Positions 26,277 to 34,763 of a DNA stretch of 64,000 bases are shown here, one piece after another. How positions within the stretch are numbered: the stretch's first letter is position 1; each line of letters starts with the position of its first letter. The notes beneath the pieces are model-generated. The model saw only the letters and a list, made by a program, of their open reading frames with translations, had not been told where the DNA came from and did not search any database. The translations under genes were made by a program, and so were the position numbers. This stretch comes from Paenibacillus sp. LHD-117. GTDB taxonomy: Bacteria > Bacillota > Bacilli > Paenibacillales > Paenibacillaceae. The stretch spans positions 124,001-188,000 of the forward strand of contig NZ_JAVFVT010000006.1 in the NCBI RefSeq assembly GCF_030929555.1, read 5' to 3'.

Positions 26277-26307
26277 AAAAAACCTCCCCGGCTACGATGC
26301 CGGGGAG
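26277..26307 (-). terminator. Terminator after the sugar isomerase gene
   Basis: CTCCCCGGC (26284-26292) pairs with GCCGGGGAG (26299-26307); on the minus strand it is followed by GTTTTTTA. It lies about 35 bp after the stop at 26342. Confidence 0.93.
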
Positions 26308-26341
26308 ACCGTTTTGATTTGTTATCCGATTGGTTACGCGT

Positions 26342-27178
26342 TTAAAGCCCAGCTGCCGAGAACACGAGGTCGAACGCCGCTTTGGACCTGGCCGCCAGTT
26401 CTTCGGGCGTGCCGGCAGGCGCTTCGGCCGCCAAAATTTCCTGCGAAACCGGTCCACGGTAGCCGATGTTCCGGAGTCCTTGCAGAAATCCTTTCAGGTC
26501 GATGACGCCTTCGCCCGGATAGACGCGGCCGTTGTCGAGCGCTTCCTCGACCGGGACATCCTTCGCGTCGTTAATGTGCACGTGCACGATCTGTTCCGGA
26601 CGAAGCCTTTCGATGTCGGAGACCGCGAGGCCGTTCGTATACCAGTGGTACGCGTCGAACAGCAGGCCTACGTTCGGCTCGCCGATCGCGTCGATCCAAT
26701 CCAGCGTTTCCTGCAGCGTCCAGATGAACGGATTCGCCCAGCGCGTGCGCAAGTGGTGCGGACCGACGAACTCCAGCCCGAGCGAAATGCCGTAAGCGCC
26801 AAGCACTTGCGCGCATAGGCGCAGCCTGCGCGTCGCCGCGGCCATGAACGGCGCGGATTTCTCGTCGGTGGACGGCAGAATGTAGGTGCAGCAGCGCGTG
26901 CAGCCGAGCGCTTTCGCCGCGGCCGCGGACGCGGCAAGCCCTTCCAAGCCTTGCAGGAAATTCTCATCCGTGCCTCTCCACTCGACCGGCAGACCGATGG
27001 AGCCGATCACGACGCCGTTAACGGCGAGCAAATCCTTGGCGCCTTCGACGCCGTACTCCTTCACGAGCGATAACGCATCCGTATCCACGGCTTGAAAGCC
27101 GTAACGACCCGCCAGCTCGATAAGCTGGCGCTGATTCTCCAATGCGCCGAGACCGGCGCCGGTTAAACCTCTCAACAT
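26342..27178 (-). CDS. Sugar phosphate isomerase/epimerase family protein (TIM barrel)
   Basis: 278 residues with the xylose-isomerase-like/AP-endonuclease-2 fold. Metal-binding residues expected for the family are visible: Glu in GLEFVGPHH (about 154), Asp and His in LLFDAYHWY (about 190), His in IVHVHINDAKD (about 222), and Glu in VSQEIL near the C-terminus. Members include IolE, hexulose-phosphate epimerases and tagatose epimerases, so the exact sugar is not predictable. It is followed by a strong terminator and preceded by a Gfo/Idh/MocA dehydrogenase (46 bp), a frequent pairing in inositol and rare-sugar catabolism. GGAGG lies before the ATG. Confidence 0.87.
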   Translation of the reverse strand: MLRGLTGAGLGALENQRQLIELAGRYGFQAVDTDALSLVKEYGVEGAKDLLAVNGVVIGSIGLPVEWRGTDENFLQGLEGLAASAAAAKALGCTRCCTYILPSTDEKSAPFMAAATRRLRLCAQVLGAYGISLGLEFVGPHHLRTRWANPFIWTLQETLDWIDAIGEPNVGLLFDAYHWYTNGLAVSDIERLRPEQIVHVHINDAKDVPVEEALDNGRVYPGEGVIDLKGFLQGLRNIGYRGPVSQEILAAEAPAGTPEELAARSKAAFDLVFSAAGL

Positions 27179-27223
27179 GGCGATTCCTCCGTCTGTGAAA
27201 TTTTTTTACGAATATTCGATCGG

Positions 27224-28297
27224 TTACAGATCCCAGTTCAGCTTCACTTCATTGCCGGTTCTGGAAGATTCGTATATCGCGTCCAGAATAAGATTGTTGG
27301 TGTAACCCGTGAGCGCCGACGTGATCGGCTGTTTGCCTTCGCGGATACAAGCAAGGAAGTGGCGGCTTAGGCGATTGCGTTCACCCTCATCCGACTCCGG
27401 CTTCGAGAGCGACGTTTCGATCGCGCGGTCGAACTTCTCCGTCAGCAGCTTGCCGGATGCGCCCTTGTAGCTGGCGCCGCCTTCGGAGCCCATGAGGTGG
27501 ACGAACGGCGCGTTGTCCGTATCCATATGGACCGCCCAGCTCACTTCGAGCGACAAGGTGCTGCCATCCTCCATTTTGATCAGCGCAGTAGCCAAGTCTT
27601 CGACGTCATAGACGCCGTCCCAATTCGGTTTGCCCCAAGTGCCGATACCCTTGCGCTTCGGCCCGAACTCCGCGTACGTCGCGCCGTAGACCGACACCGG
27701 CTTCGGATTGCCCATCAAGTAAAGCGCGAGATCCAGCATGTGCACGCCGATATCGATAAGCGGACCGCCGCCGGATTGATCCATCCGCGTGAACCACGTA
27801 CCCCAGCCCGGTATGCCCTTGCGTCTGAACCAACCCGTCTTCGCCGTATAGATCCGGCCGAGCTCGCCGCGCTCAACCTGTTCCTTGATCTGCATCGGCA
27901 CGGATTCGAATCGCATCTGATGGCCGATCATGACGATGCTGTCCGACTTGCGGCTTGCATCGTAAATGCGGCGGGCCGCATCACTATTGATACCCATCGG
28001 CTTCTCCAGCAGCACATGCTTGCCTGCCTCGATCGCCCGTATGGCAAGCGGCGCGTGATGCTGGTTCGGCACGCCGATAATGACCGCGTCCACATCCTCC
28101 CGGTCGATGAGCGCCTCCGGCGTCTCGACGACGTTCGCGATGCCGTATGTCGCGGCCTTCTCCTTCGCCAGCGGCAAATACGCGTCCGTGATCGCCGTAA
28201 TTTCGCATTGCTCAGACAGCGCGGAGAATTCCTTCGCGTGCACGCCCCCGATGTTGCCGGCGCCGATGATGCCGATTCTGATTTTGCCTGTGGTCAT
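27224..28297 (-). CDS. Gfo/Idh/MocA family oxidoreductase
   Basis: 357 residues. The N-terminal Rossmann domain has GIIGAGNIGGVHAKEF (about 8-23), then VIIGVPNQHHAPLAI and the catalytic EKPMG motif (about 97-101). The C-terminal domain has the family GGGPLIDIGVHMLDLALYL segment with its Asp/His pair. These NAD(P)-dependent enzymes oxidise sugars or inositols, or act as scyllo-inositol/glucose dehydrogenases. The gene is divergent from an AraC-type regulator and followed closely by a sugar isomerase, so the two probably form a regulated catabolic pair. CTAGGAGG precedes the ATG. Confidence 0.9.
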   Translation of the reverse strand: MTTGKIRIGIIGAGNIGGVHAKEFSALSEQCEITAITDAYLPLAKEKAATYGIANVVETPEALIDREDVDAVIIGVPNQHHAPLAIRAIEAGKHVLLEKPMGINSDAARRIYDASRKSDSIVMIGHQMRFESVPMQIKEQVERGELGRIYTAKTGWFRRKGIPGWGTWFTRMDQSGGGPLIDIGVHMLDLALYLMGNPKPVSVYGATYAEFGPKRKGIGTWGKPNWDGVYDVEDLATALIKMEDGSTLSLEVSWAVHMDTDNAPFVHLMGSEGGASYKGASGKLLTEKFDRAIETSLSKPESDEGERNRLSRHFLACIREGKQPITSALTGYTNNLILDAIYESSRTGNEVKLNWDL

Positions 28298-28446
28298 GAT
28301 CCATCCTCCTAGTTAATGCAAATCATATACTCTCGCAATGAGATCGCTTACCTACCCGTTTGCCCTTTATGATAAAATAGCGAGAGACGAAATTCGTCCC
28401 TCTTTTTCGATAAACATCTCATTTTTTCGGAGGCTGAGATATTGCC

Positions 28447-29325
28447 ATGACCTACTTTCCCGATTACCTCAAAACGTACCCGAACATGGATACCGCGAGC
28501 CCGCTCCATATTAGCCTCAATACGCTTCAATCAGGCTTCCGCGCGCATCGCCACGATTTTCTGGAATTCTCGTACGTCGTGGAAGGCACCGGTTCCGAAA
28601 CGATCAACGAAGCGCTGCATCCGATGAAACCGGGTACGTTCACGTTCGTGCTTCCCTATCAGGTTCATCAGATCTATACCGATCCCGGAAGCAAGCTCGT
28701 CCTCTATAACTGCATGTTCGGCATGGATCTTTTGATGGAAGCTTCCTTGCAGGAAAGGATGCTGGGACTCATCGACGCGGGTGGCGCGCCTTCCTTCATT
28801 CAGCTCGCCGGCGAAGAACATGAGCGGATGCTCCAGCTCTTGCATGACATGTACGGCGAATACCGAGGCGGCGAGCCTTGGCGCCACACGATGCTCCAGC
28901 TCCGGCTAAAAGAAATTCTCGTCCGATTCGACCGGCATCGCCGCACGCAGGAGCAAACCGCCCGAAACGGCAGAGAGACGGTACAGCCGCACCGGTCCAG
29001 CTTAGGCAAACATTCGTCCGTCTGGCCGATCATCCATTATATCCATCAGCATTATCAAGACGACTTAACCTTGTCGGAGCTTGCGGAGAGGTTCAGCCTG
29101 AGTGTCTCCCGCATCAGCGAAGTGATCAAAGAGACGACCGGGCAGAACTTCTTGCATTTCCTCCATGACCTGCGCATTCGGCACGCTTGCAGCCTGCTCG
29201 TCTCGACCGAAATGAGCGTATCCGAAATCGCGCTCGAGGTCGGCTACGGCTCCTACAACACGTTCTCGCGCGTGTTCCGCGAGAGCAAGGGCATCGTTCC
29301 CAAGGAATATCGCAAACGCAAATAA
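28447..29325 (+). CDS. AraC family transcriptional regulator
   Basis: 292 residues. The N-terminal cupin-like sensor (about 15-110) has SGFRAHRHDFLEFSYVVEG and the KPGTFTFVLPYQVHQI segment with metal or sugar-contacting His residues. The C-terminal ~100 residues contain two helix-turn-helix motifs; the second ends with the AraC signature VSEIALEVGYGSYNTFSRVFRE. It probably controls the divergent dehydrogenase/isomerase genes in response to a sugar. The GGAGG site lies about 13 nt upstream of ATG, somewhat long, but no better start is in frame. A terminator follows at 29324. Confidence 0.93.
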   Translation: MTYFPDYLKTYPNMDTASPLHISLNTLQSGFRAHRHDFLEFSYVVEGTGSETINEALHPMKPGTFTFVLPYQVHQIYTDPGSKLVLYNCMFGMDLLMEASLQERMLGLIDAGGAPSFIQLAGEEHERMLQLLHDMYGEYRGGEPWRHTMLQLRLKEILVRFDRHRRTQEQTARNGRETVQPHRSSLGKHSSVWPIIHYIHQHYQDDLTLSELAERFSLSVSRISEVIKETTGQNFLHFLHDLRIRHACSLLVSTEMSVSEIALEVGYGSYNTFSRVFRESKGIVPKEYRKRK

Positions 29326-29373
29326 GGGTTATCTCCCCAGTCCCGTTTCTTGAATGCGGAGATAACCCTTTCG
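29324..29373. terminator. Terminator between the convergent AraC gene and nik operon
   Basis: AAGGGTTATCTCC and GGAGATAACCCTT (29324-29336, 29358-29370) form a 13-bp stem with a 21-nt loop, followed on the plus strand by TTTCG. It serves the AraC gene (stop at 29325) and may also stop the minus-strand nik transcript. Confidence 0.85.
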
Positions 29374-29391
29374 CTTGTGCCCGGCGTTCCG

Positions 29392-29487
29392 TCAGCCCCT
29401 CCAATGATGGATGGAGCTGAGTGTCAGCACGACAACGAATAACACATACAATACAAGCGAAATAATTCTGATCGTGCGCCTGTTCAT
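29392..29487 (-). CDS. Possible 31-residue membrane peptide at the end of the nik operon
   Basis: An ATG at 29487 opens a 31-codon frame with AAGGGG 9 nt upstream. The product has a basic start (MNRRTIR), one hydrophobic helix (residues 8-23, IISLVLYVLFVVVLTL) and a short tail containing a His pair (SSIHHWRG), so it would be a single-span membrane peptide. It lies 85 bp after the nikE-like gene and before the terminator, in the same direction. Whether it is expressed is unknown; if so it may be an accessory of the transporter. I know of no named family. Confidence 0.45.
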   Translation of the reverse strand: MNRRTIRIISLVLYVLFVVVLTLSSIHHWRG

Positions 29488-29572
29488 CTCTCCGCACCCC
29501 TTCCGCATCTTCATCACCTGTGGTATTCCATCCTATGCAGGTCGTGACAAATGCGGAGCTTGTACGTTGCTT

Positions 29573-30208
29573 CTATCTCTCAGAATGCGAGACGCTTTCG
29601 AGCCTGACGATACGATCGCAGATTGCGTCCAACAGCGGCTTGTCGTGGCTGATTGCAATGATCCCGATGTCGCGGGACTTCGCGACGGTCAATAGCGCAT
29701 GCCATATTTCCGCCTGTGTGATCGCATCCAGCATTGCCGACATTTCGTCGGCTACGATAAACTTCGTCCCCGCACCCAGCGATCTGACGATGCAGCAACG
29801 CTGCAGCTGCCCGCCGGACAGCTCGTTCGGATACCGCCGGAGCCAAGCTTCCTCGATACCGAACGCGACTAGCAGCCCGGCATCCGGCTGCCAGCCTTCG
29901 GCTATCGTCTTGCCGAGCGTCCAGCGCGGATTCACCGCAAGCTCGGGATGCTGATGGATCAGCTGGACGGGGCGGTATCCATCGCCTCGAAGGTGAACGC
30001 CGGAGGCCGTCACTTCTCCTTCAGTTGGCGTCATATAGCCGGCAAGCAGCTTGCCGAGCGTCGACTTGCCCGTGCCGCTCGGCCCCATCAAGCCAACGAT
30101 CTCACCGGGGCTAACTTCGATCGAATAATGTCGGAACAACCACGCACCCTTCCCATATCGCCAGCCGAGGTTTTTGCCTTGCCATTTACCCGATTCCATC
30201 GGCCTCAT
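29573..30208 (-). CDS. nikE: Nickel/peptide ABC transporter ATP-binding protein (NikE-like)
   Basis: 211 residues, short for the family because it lacks the C-terminal oligopeptide-binding extension. Walker A is GLMGPSGTGKSTLGKLL (about 39-55), the ABC signature is ELSGGQLQRCCIVRSL (about 128-143) and Walker B is FIVADEMSAMLD. The switch His is in IAISHDK. With the preceding NikD-like protein it energises metal import. It overlaps the preceding ATPase gene slightly (stop at 30186), so the pair is coupled. The symbol follows the operon context (nikR and a NikR-type operator); oligopeptide ABC ATPases look alike. Confidence 0.8.
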   Translation of the reverse strand: MRPMESGKWQGKNLGWRYGKGAWLFRHYSIEVSPGEIVGLMGPSGTGKSTLGKLLAGYMTPTEGEVTASGVHLRGDGYRPVQLIHQHPELAVNPRWTLGKTIAEGWQPDAGLLVAFGIEEAWLRRYPNELSGGQLQRCCIVRSLGAGTKFIVADEMSAMLDAITQAEIWHALLTVAKSRDIGIIAISHDKPLLDAICDRIVRLESVSHSER

Positions 30209-30998
30209 TCCCCTCCATTATCGGTCGCCGGAAGCCGTTCCGTGGCAGTGCCTGCCACAACGACCGGCTGTAAGGATGTCGCAGCAAGGCGCCGTCTCCG
30301 CGAAAGCTGCTCGCCGGAGCGATCTCCAAGACCTCGCCTTCCTTCATCACGACGACTCTGCTCGCGATGCTTGCGGCGGCCTCGAGATCATGCGTGATGA
30401 TTAGCACGGCCGAGCCGGCTGAAGACAGCTCCCGGAAGTACCGGATCGTCTGCGCCACATCATCCGATCCCATTCCCGGGGTCGGCTCGTCGGCAATGAT
30501 CAAGTTTGCTTCCTTCCGGGTCGACATCGCGAGCAGCACCTTGCGCGCCATGCCCCCGGACAACTGGAACGGAAATAACCGTTCCACGCCAAGTCCCAGA
30601 CCGAGCCGCTCTAGCAATCCACGCCTCGCGTCCAGCGCTGCCGGATCATCGGATGGCCCTCTTAGCTGCCGGCCTACCGTAAGCAGCGGATTCAAATAGC
30701 CCACCGATTGCGGCAGCAGCGTCAGCGTCTTGCCCCGCGTCCGCAGGAGTTCTTTCCCATCCAGCGTCTTGCCATTCAAGCGTATCGTCCCCGCGCTTGC
30801 CGCATTGCGCGGCAGAATGCCCATAACGGCATGCGCCAGCAGGCTTTTACCGGAACCGCTAGCCCCGACTATGGCAACGATCTCGCCCCGCCCGACGGAC
30901 AGATCCAGCTGCTTGATCGCGTTCGCCGCCTGCTGGCCGCTGCCTCGCCCGTAGTCAAGGAACGAGACCGACAGCCCTTTTATCTCCAATACGTTCAT
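30186..30998 (-). CDS. nikD: Nickel/peptide ABC transporter ATP-binding protein (NikD-like)
   Basis: About 270 residues from ATG 30998, preferred over the longer frame to 31061 because GGGAGGGAG precedes it and the upstream permease ends at 31018. Walker A is AIVGASGSGKSLLAHAVMG, the signature is QLSGGMARKVLLAMS, and Walker B is LIIADEPTPGM, with the H-loop in LIITHDLEA. The signature SGGMARK departs slightly from the usual SGGMRQR. It forms the ATPase pair with NikE for a Dpp/Nik-type importer. Confidence 0.83.
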   Translation of the reverse strand: MNVLEIKGLSVSFLDYGRGSGQQAANAIKQLDLSVGRGEIVAIVGASGSGKSLLAHAVMGILPRNAASAGTIRLNGKTLDGKELLRTRGKTLTLLPQSVGYLNPLLTVGRQLRGPSDDPAALDARRGLLERLGLGLGVERLFPFQLSGGMARKVLLAMSTRKEANLIIADEPTPGMGSDDVAQTIRYFRELSSAGSAVLIITHDLEAAASIASRVVVMKEGEVLEIAPASSFRGDGALLRHPYSRSLWQALPRNGFRRPIMEGNEADGIG

Positions 30999-31017
30999 CT
31001 CGCCCTGCTCCCTCCCG

Positions 31018-31884
31018 TTATAACCGCGAATGTTTCGGATCGATAAGCCGCTGCAGCGCATGGCCGAGCCTATCGAACGCCCGCACCGTCACGAGCAGCC
31101 CAAGACCCGGGAATACCGCAAGCCACCACATCCCGGAGGACAGATACCGCATCGACTCCGACAAAATAATGCCGATCGCCGGCTGATGCGGCGAAAATCC
31201 GAGCCCCAGAAACGTAATGGCCGCCTCGTGCAGAACGGCATGAGGGAATAGCAGCAGGAACCCGATGAACAGCTGAGGCAGCAAATGCGGAACAAGATGC
31301 CGCGTCATAACCCAGTAACGCGACTTGCCGAAGCCGCGGCTCACCGCGACATAATCGGCTGATATAACTCCCAGCGCCTCGGCGCGGATGACCCGCGCGA
31401 GGCTTGGCCAATGCGTGAGCATGATGCCGATTAGGATGCCCTTGATTCCCCCGCCGCTGACGAAAGCAATCAAGATCAACATGACCAAATGGGGAACGCT
31501 AAGCGCCACGTCGATCAGCCAAGTGATGATCCGATCCGCCGTCCTTCCGAGGAAGGCGGCCGCAAGCCCCATCGCCATCGCGATCATGGCGCTGCAAGCG
31601 GCGCCCGCAAGCCCTATTCCGACGCTTAGGGCGAGCCCCTGTATCGTTCGCGCGAACATATCGCGGCCAAGCCAGTCCGTCCCGAAGAGATGATCGGAAG
31701 ACGGCGGCAAGTCGCGAGACTCCAGACTGACTCTCAAGCCTTGGCCGCTTAGGAACGTTGCGCCGAGCACGATGCCAAGCAGTAATAGGCCTGCCGCGAC
31801 CGCGGATATCATGAGCCGCGTTCTTCCGTTCAAAACCAACCGTTTTTTGAGCGATGGCAACGAGAATATCGATGTCCCCCTCAT
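31018..31884 (-). CDS. nikC: Nickel/peptide ABC transporter permease (NikC-like)
   Basis: 288 residues with about six membrane helices and the DppC/NikC N-terminal pattern (SSDHLFGTDWLGRDMFARTIQG, about 62-83). The permease EAA-type loop lies near RVIRAEALGVISADYVAVSRGFGKS, where it docks the ATPases. The start codon overlaps the stop of the NikB-like gene (ATGA at 31881-31884). It is one of two heteromeric permeases of the importer. Confidence 0.87.
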   Translation of the reverse strand: MRGTSIFSLPSLKKRLVLNGRTRLMISAVAAGLLLLGIVLGATFLSGQGLRVSLESRDLPPSSDHLFGTDWLGRDMFARTIQGLALSVGIGLAGAACSAMIAMAMGLAAAFLGRTADRIITWLIDVALSVPHLVMLILIAFVSGGGIKGILIGIMLTHWPSLARVIRAEALGVISADYVAVSRGFGKSRYWVMTRHLVPHLLPQLFIGFLLLFPHAVLHEAAITFLGLGFSPHQPAIGIILSESMRYLSSGMWWLAVFPGLGLLVTVRAFDRLGHALQRLIDPKHSRL

Positions 31885-32942
31885 GCCTTCACCTCCTGGA
31901 CGAATCGGAGCCGAGGATCAATCCCGCGGTGAATGATGTCCGCGATCAGGTTGCCGGCGAACACGAACAGCGTGCTGCAGATGACAAGACCCATCAACAA
32001 AGGAACATCGCCGCGCAAGCCCGCTTCGACCGTCGCTTGGCCGAGCCCGGGATATGCGAAAACCTGCTCCGCCAGCACCGCTCCTCCGAACAATTCGCCG
32101 AATGACGCGAATTGCAGCACAAGCGCGGGCATTGCCGCATTGCGCAGCCCATGGCGCAAAAACAAGCGAATGCCTCGCTCCCCTCTGGCCCGAGCGAACA
32201 AGACATAGTCGCTGTCGTACACTTCGATCAGCTTCGCTCTCGTATGAAGCGCGATCGGCGCAATGCCTGCGACGCTAAGCGTAAGCGCGGGCAGCGCCAT
32301 GTGATGCAGCCGGTCGAGGAGCGTAACATCCCCGGCCAGCAGACCGGCCGGAACGCCAAGCCCAACCGGAAACCAACCGAGCCATACCGCGAATACCGTC
32401 ATCGCGAGCAGAGCGATCCAAAATGCCGGCGTGGATGCGATCGTATAACAAACCGTTTGAATCATCCTGTCGATCAGCCGGTCTCGTTGAATCGCCGCAA
32501 ACGCGCCGGCTGCGAAGCCGATTGCGCCCGAGAGCAGCCAAGCTGCCGCCATGAGCGCGGCCGAACTCGCGAATCGTCCGGCAATGATCGATGCTACGGG
32601 TTCCCGGTAAATCATCGAGGTGCCCATGTCCCCCTGCAGCAAGCTGCCCGCCCAGCGCAGGAATCGCTCCGCGAAAGGCTGATCTAGCCCCCAGTACGCC
32701 GCGATCTCCGCGCGCTGCTCCGGCCCTACCCGTAGCAGGTCGGCGCCGATGTAGGCTTGCACGGGATCGATCGGCGAGAGGTGCACGAGCAGGAACGTGA
32801 GGAAAGTGACGGAAGCAAGCAGCAGCGCAAGCCTTAACGTTTTTTTTGCCGCGAAGCCGATCAAGCTCCGCCATGCTCCGCTCTCGGACGACGCCGGCTC
32901 TTCGAATACCCGGAGTGCGGCGGAATCATGCCCTTTGCCCAC
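31881..32942 (-). CDS. nikB: Nickel/peptide ABC transporter permease (NikB-like)
   Basis: 353 residues from GTG 32942. That start is supported by GAAGGAG 8 nt upstream, overlapping the end of the binding-protein gene; the frame to 33125 lies inside that gene. The N-terminus has about 35 hydrophilic residues before the first helix (LALLLASVTFLTFLLVHLSPIDPVQAYIG), the DppB/NikB signature region. Further helices and a cytosolic loop (LIEVYDSDYVLFARARGERGI) follow. It forms the channel with NikC. Confidence 0.87.
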   Translation of the reverse strand: MGKGHDSAALRVFEEPASSESGAWRSLIGFAAKKTLRLALLLASVTFLTFLLVHLSPIDPVQAYIGADLLRVGPEQRAEIAAYWGLDQPFAERFLRWAGSLLQGDMGTSMIYREPVASIIAGRFASSAALMAAAWLLSGAIGFAAGAFAAIQRDRLIDRMIQTVCYTIASTPAFWIALLAMTVFAVWLGWFPVGLGVPAGLLAGDVTLLDRLHHMALPALTLSVAGIAPIALHTRAKLIEVYDSDYVLFARARGERGIRLFLRHGLRNAAMPALVLQFASFGELFGGAVLAEQVFAYPGLGQATVEAGLRGDVPLLMGLVICSTLFVFAGNLIADIIHRGIDPRLRFVQEVKA

Positions 32943-32944
32943 CG

Positions 32945-34564
32945 TTATTGCTCCTTCCACTTCCAGCTGGCGATATTGTCGGTCACCGGCCATCCATGCC
33001 CATGCGGCTGTATGCGCGGCGTTCCGATATCTAGCGCTTCGTCGACCAAATACAAATGATTGATATTGACGAGCCAGGCCCATGGGGCATCGCCCAGAGC
33101 GCTCGCTCCCGTCTTGCCGTCCCATTGCGACTTCTTCCAGAACGCCATCGCTTCTTCCTCGGTGCGGGCCGCGAGCGCTTGATCCATATAGTTATCTACT
33201 GTGTCATTCTGATAGTAGCCGGTATTGTAATAGTCGACGCCTGCGTACTTCGAGGCGTGAAGGACGTAGATCTCCGATGGGTCGTGACTTCCCCAACCGA
33301 AAAGAACCGCGCTCGCGTGCATCTCCCGATCGATGTCTTCCCAGCTCTTGCCTTCCGCCGTCATCTTGATGCCGATCTCCTTCGCCATCTCCGACGCGGC
33401 AAGCGCGAGCGACTGCCTGGTCGTATCGCCCGATGGATAGATGAGCGGGAACTCCGCCTTGACGCCGTTCTTCTCGACGATGCCGTCGCCGTCGGCGTCC
33501 GCCCAGCCCGCTTCCGCGAGCAACGCCTTCGCGCCGTCGATATCGCCGTCCGCGATCGTCGTTTCTTCGTTCCACCAAGGCAGTCCGTCCGCAGCTGTAT
33601 AAGCTGGCGTTCCGTAGCCGTGCAGGATGCCATCTACCAGCCCCTTGCGGTCGATGGCCATATTGATCGCCTTGCGGATTGCCGCATCGGACGTTACCGC
33701 GTTGCCGATGGGATATCCCTCTACCGTCAATGCGCCCGGCTCGACATACGGGAAGACGATGCCTCGATTATCGACCGTTCTCAGCGATTCCAACCGCATG
33801 CCTTCGACCTGCTGATTGCTGAAAGCGGAAGGAATATAGGCCATATCAACCGTTCCCGCCTTCGCCGCGGCAAGCGCTGCGTCCTCGCTTAGGAACAGGA
33901 ACGTAATCTGCCGGAACGATGGCTTGTCCCCGTAATAATCGGGGTTGCTCTCCACGATGAGCTGCTGGCCGCGATCCCATTGAACGAGGTTGAACGGACC
34001 GGATCCGATCGGCTTGCTCGCATAGTCCGATCCGTGGGCATGCTTGGGTACAATGCCGAGCGTCGCGAGCTCGTTCAGGAATGTTGATTGCGGCCGGCCC
34101 AGCTTGAAGACGATGGTGTTGCCCGAAGCCAGGATCCCCTTCACGTTCGTCAGATCGATAGCCGCCCCGCTGCTCGCCGCCGTTTCGAACGTGTATTTAA
34201 CATCCTCCGCCGTAAGTGGCTGCCCGTCGGTGAACGTCACATCGCCTCGGATGTTGACCGTCCACTCGAGTCCGTCTTCGCTAACCTCGTAGCTCTCGGC
34301 CAGATCGTTCACTACATTTAAGTTGTCGTCGCGCTTCAGCAGCGTGCTTTGGAACAAAGGCGATCCGTAGCGTCCCCAGCCTAACGTCGGATCGAAACCT
34401 TCCTCCGGCTCGCTGCCGATGGCCACGATCAGTTTGTCCGAACGCAGCTCCTGCCCGTTCCCTTCGGTCGCCGGGGCGGCGCAGCCGGCCAGCGCGACGG
34501 ACAGCAGCAGCATGGCCAACATCGAGCACATCGGTTTCTTAGGCATGATTATCCCCTTCATCAT
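32945..34564 (-). CDS. nikA: Nickel-binding lipoprotein of an ABC importer (NikA/SBP_bac_5 family)
   Basis: About 539 residues. The N-terminus is a lipoprotein signal (MCSMLAMLLLSVALAGC; the lipobox Cys becomes the membrane anchor). The family 5 binding-protein pattern follows: YEVSEDGLEWTVNIRGDVTFTDGQPLTAEDVKYTFE (split across about 75-110) and the SGPFNLVQWDRG segment. The family carries nickel chelates, oligopeptides or other small ligands; the adjacent nikR and upstream operator point to nickel. Two ATG codons at 34564/34561 follow GGAGAGGG; ATG 34546 with AAGGGG is also possible. It is the first gene of nikABCDE, separated from nikR by a terminator. Confidence 0.85.
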   Translation of the reverse strand: MMKGIIMPKKPMCSMLAMLLLSVALAGCAAPATEGNGQELRSDKLIVAIGSEPEEGFDPTLGWGRYGSPLFQSTLLKRDDNLNVVNDLAESYEVSEDGLEWTVNIRGDVTFTDGQPLTAEDVKYTFETAASSGAAIDLTNVKGILASGNTIVFKLGRPQSTFLNELATLGIVPKHAHGSDYASKPIGSGPFNLVQWDRGQQLIVESNPDYYGDKPSFRQITFLFLSEDAALAAAKAGTVDMAYIPSAFSNQQVEGMRLESLRTVDNRGIVFPYVEPGALTVEGYPIGNAVTSDAAIRKAINMAIDRKGLVDGILHGYGTPAYTAADGLPWWNEETTIADGDIDGAKALLAEAGWADADGDGIVEKNGVKAEFPLIYPSGDTTRQSLALAASEMAKEIGIKMTAEGKSWEDIDREMHASAVLFGWGSHDPSEIYVLHASKYAGVDYYNTGYYQNDTVDNYMDQALAARTEEEAMAFWKKSQWDGKTGASALGDAPWAWLVNINHLYLVDEALDIGTPRIQPHGHGWPVTDNIASWKWKEQ

Positions 34565-34582
34565 GTAAACCCTCTCCATTTC

Positions 34583-34610
34583 GTGTTACGATTCATTCAT
34601 ATTGTAGCAC
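34583..34610 (-). promoter_or_regulatory. NikR-type operator and promoter upstream of nikA
   Basis: GTGTTAC (34583-34589), a 14-bp spacer and GTAGCAC (34604-34610) form an inverted repeat that matches the GTGTTAC-N13/14-GTAACAC NikR motif described in Desulfovibrio-type genomes. On the minus strand the same sequence contains TGCTACAAT, an extended -10 element, so NikR bound here would block RNA polymerase. It lies about 20 bp before the nikA start. Confidence 0.75.
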
Positions 34611-34705
34611 GCGGCAGGAATGTTTACATCTATTTTTTACAACGTTAGAATTGGATGAATCTGGGCCGCTATCCGAATACCGTAAAATTTGATTGTTCAG
34701 CCATA

Positions 34706-34746
34706 GAAAAAAGAAGAAGATGACGGCATCTTCTTCCGTCATCTTC
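34706..34746 (-). terminator. Terminator after nikR
   Basis: GAAGATGACGG (34716-34726) and CCGTCATCTTC (34736-34746) form an 11-bp stem; on the minus strand it is followed by TTCTTTTTTC. It separates nikR from nikA, so the two have separate promoters. Confidence 0.9.
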
Positions 34747-34763
34747 CTCTATAGCTTGCGGTA

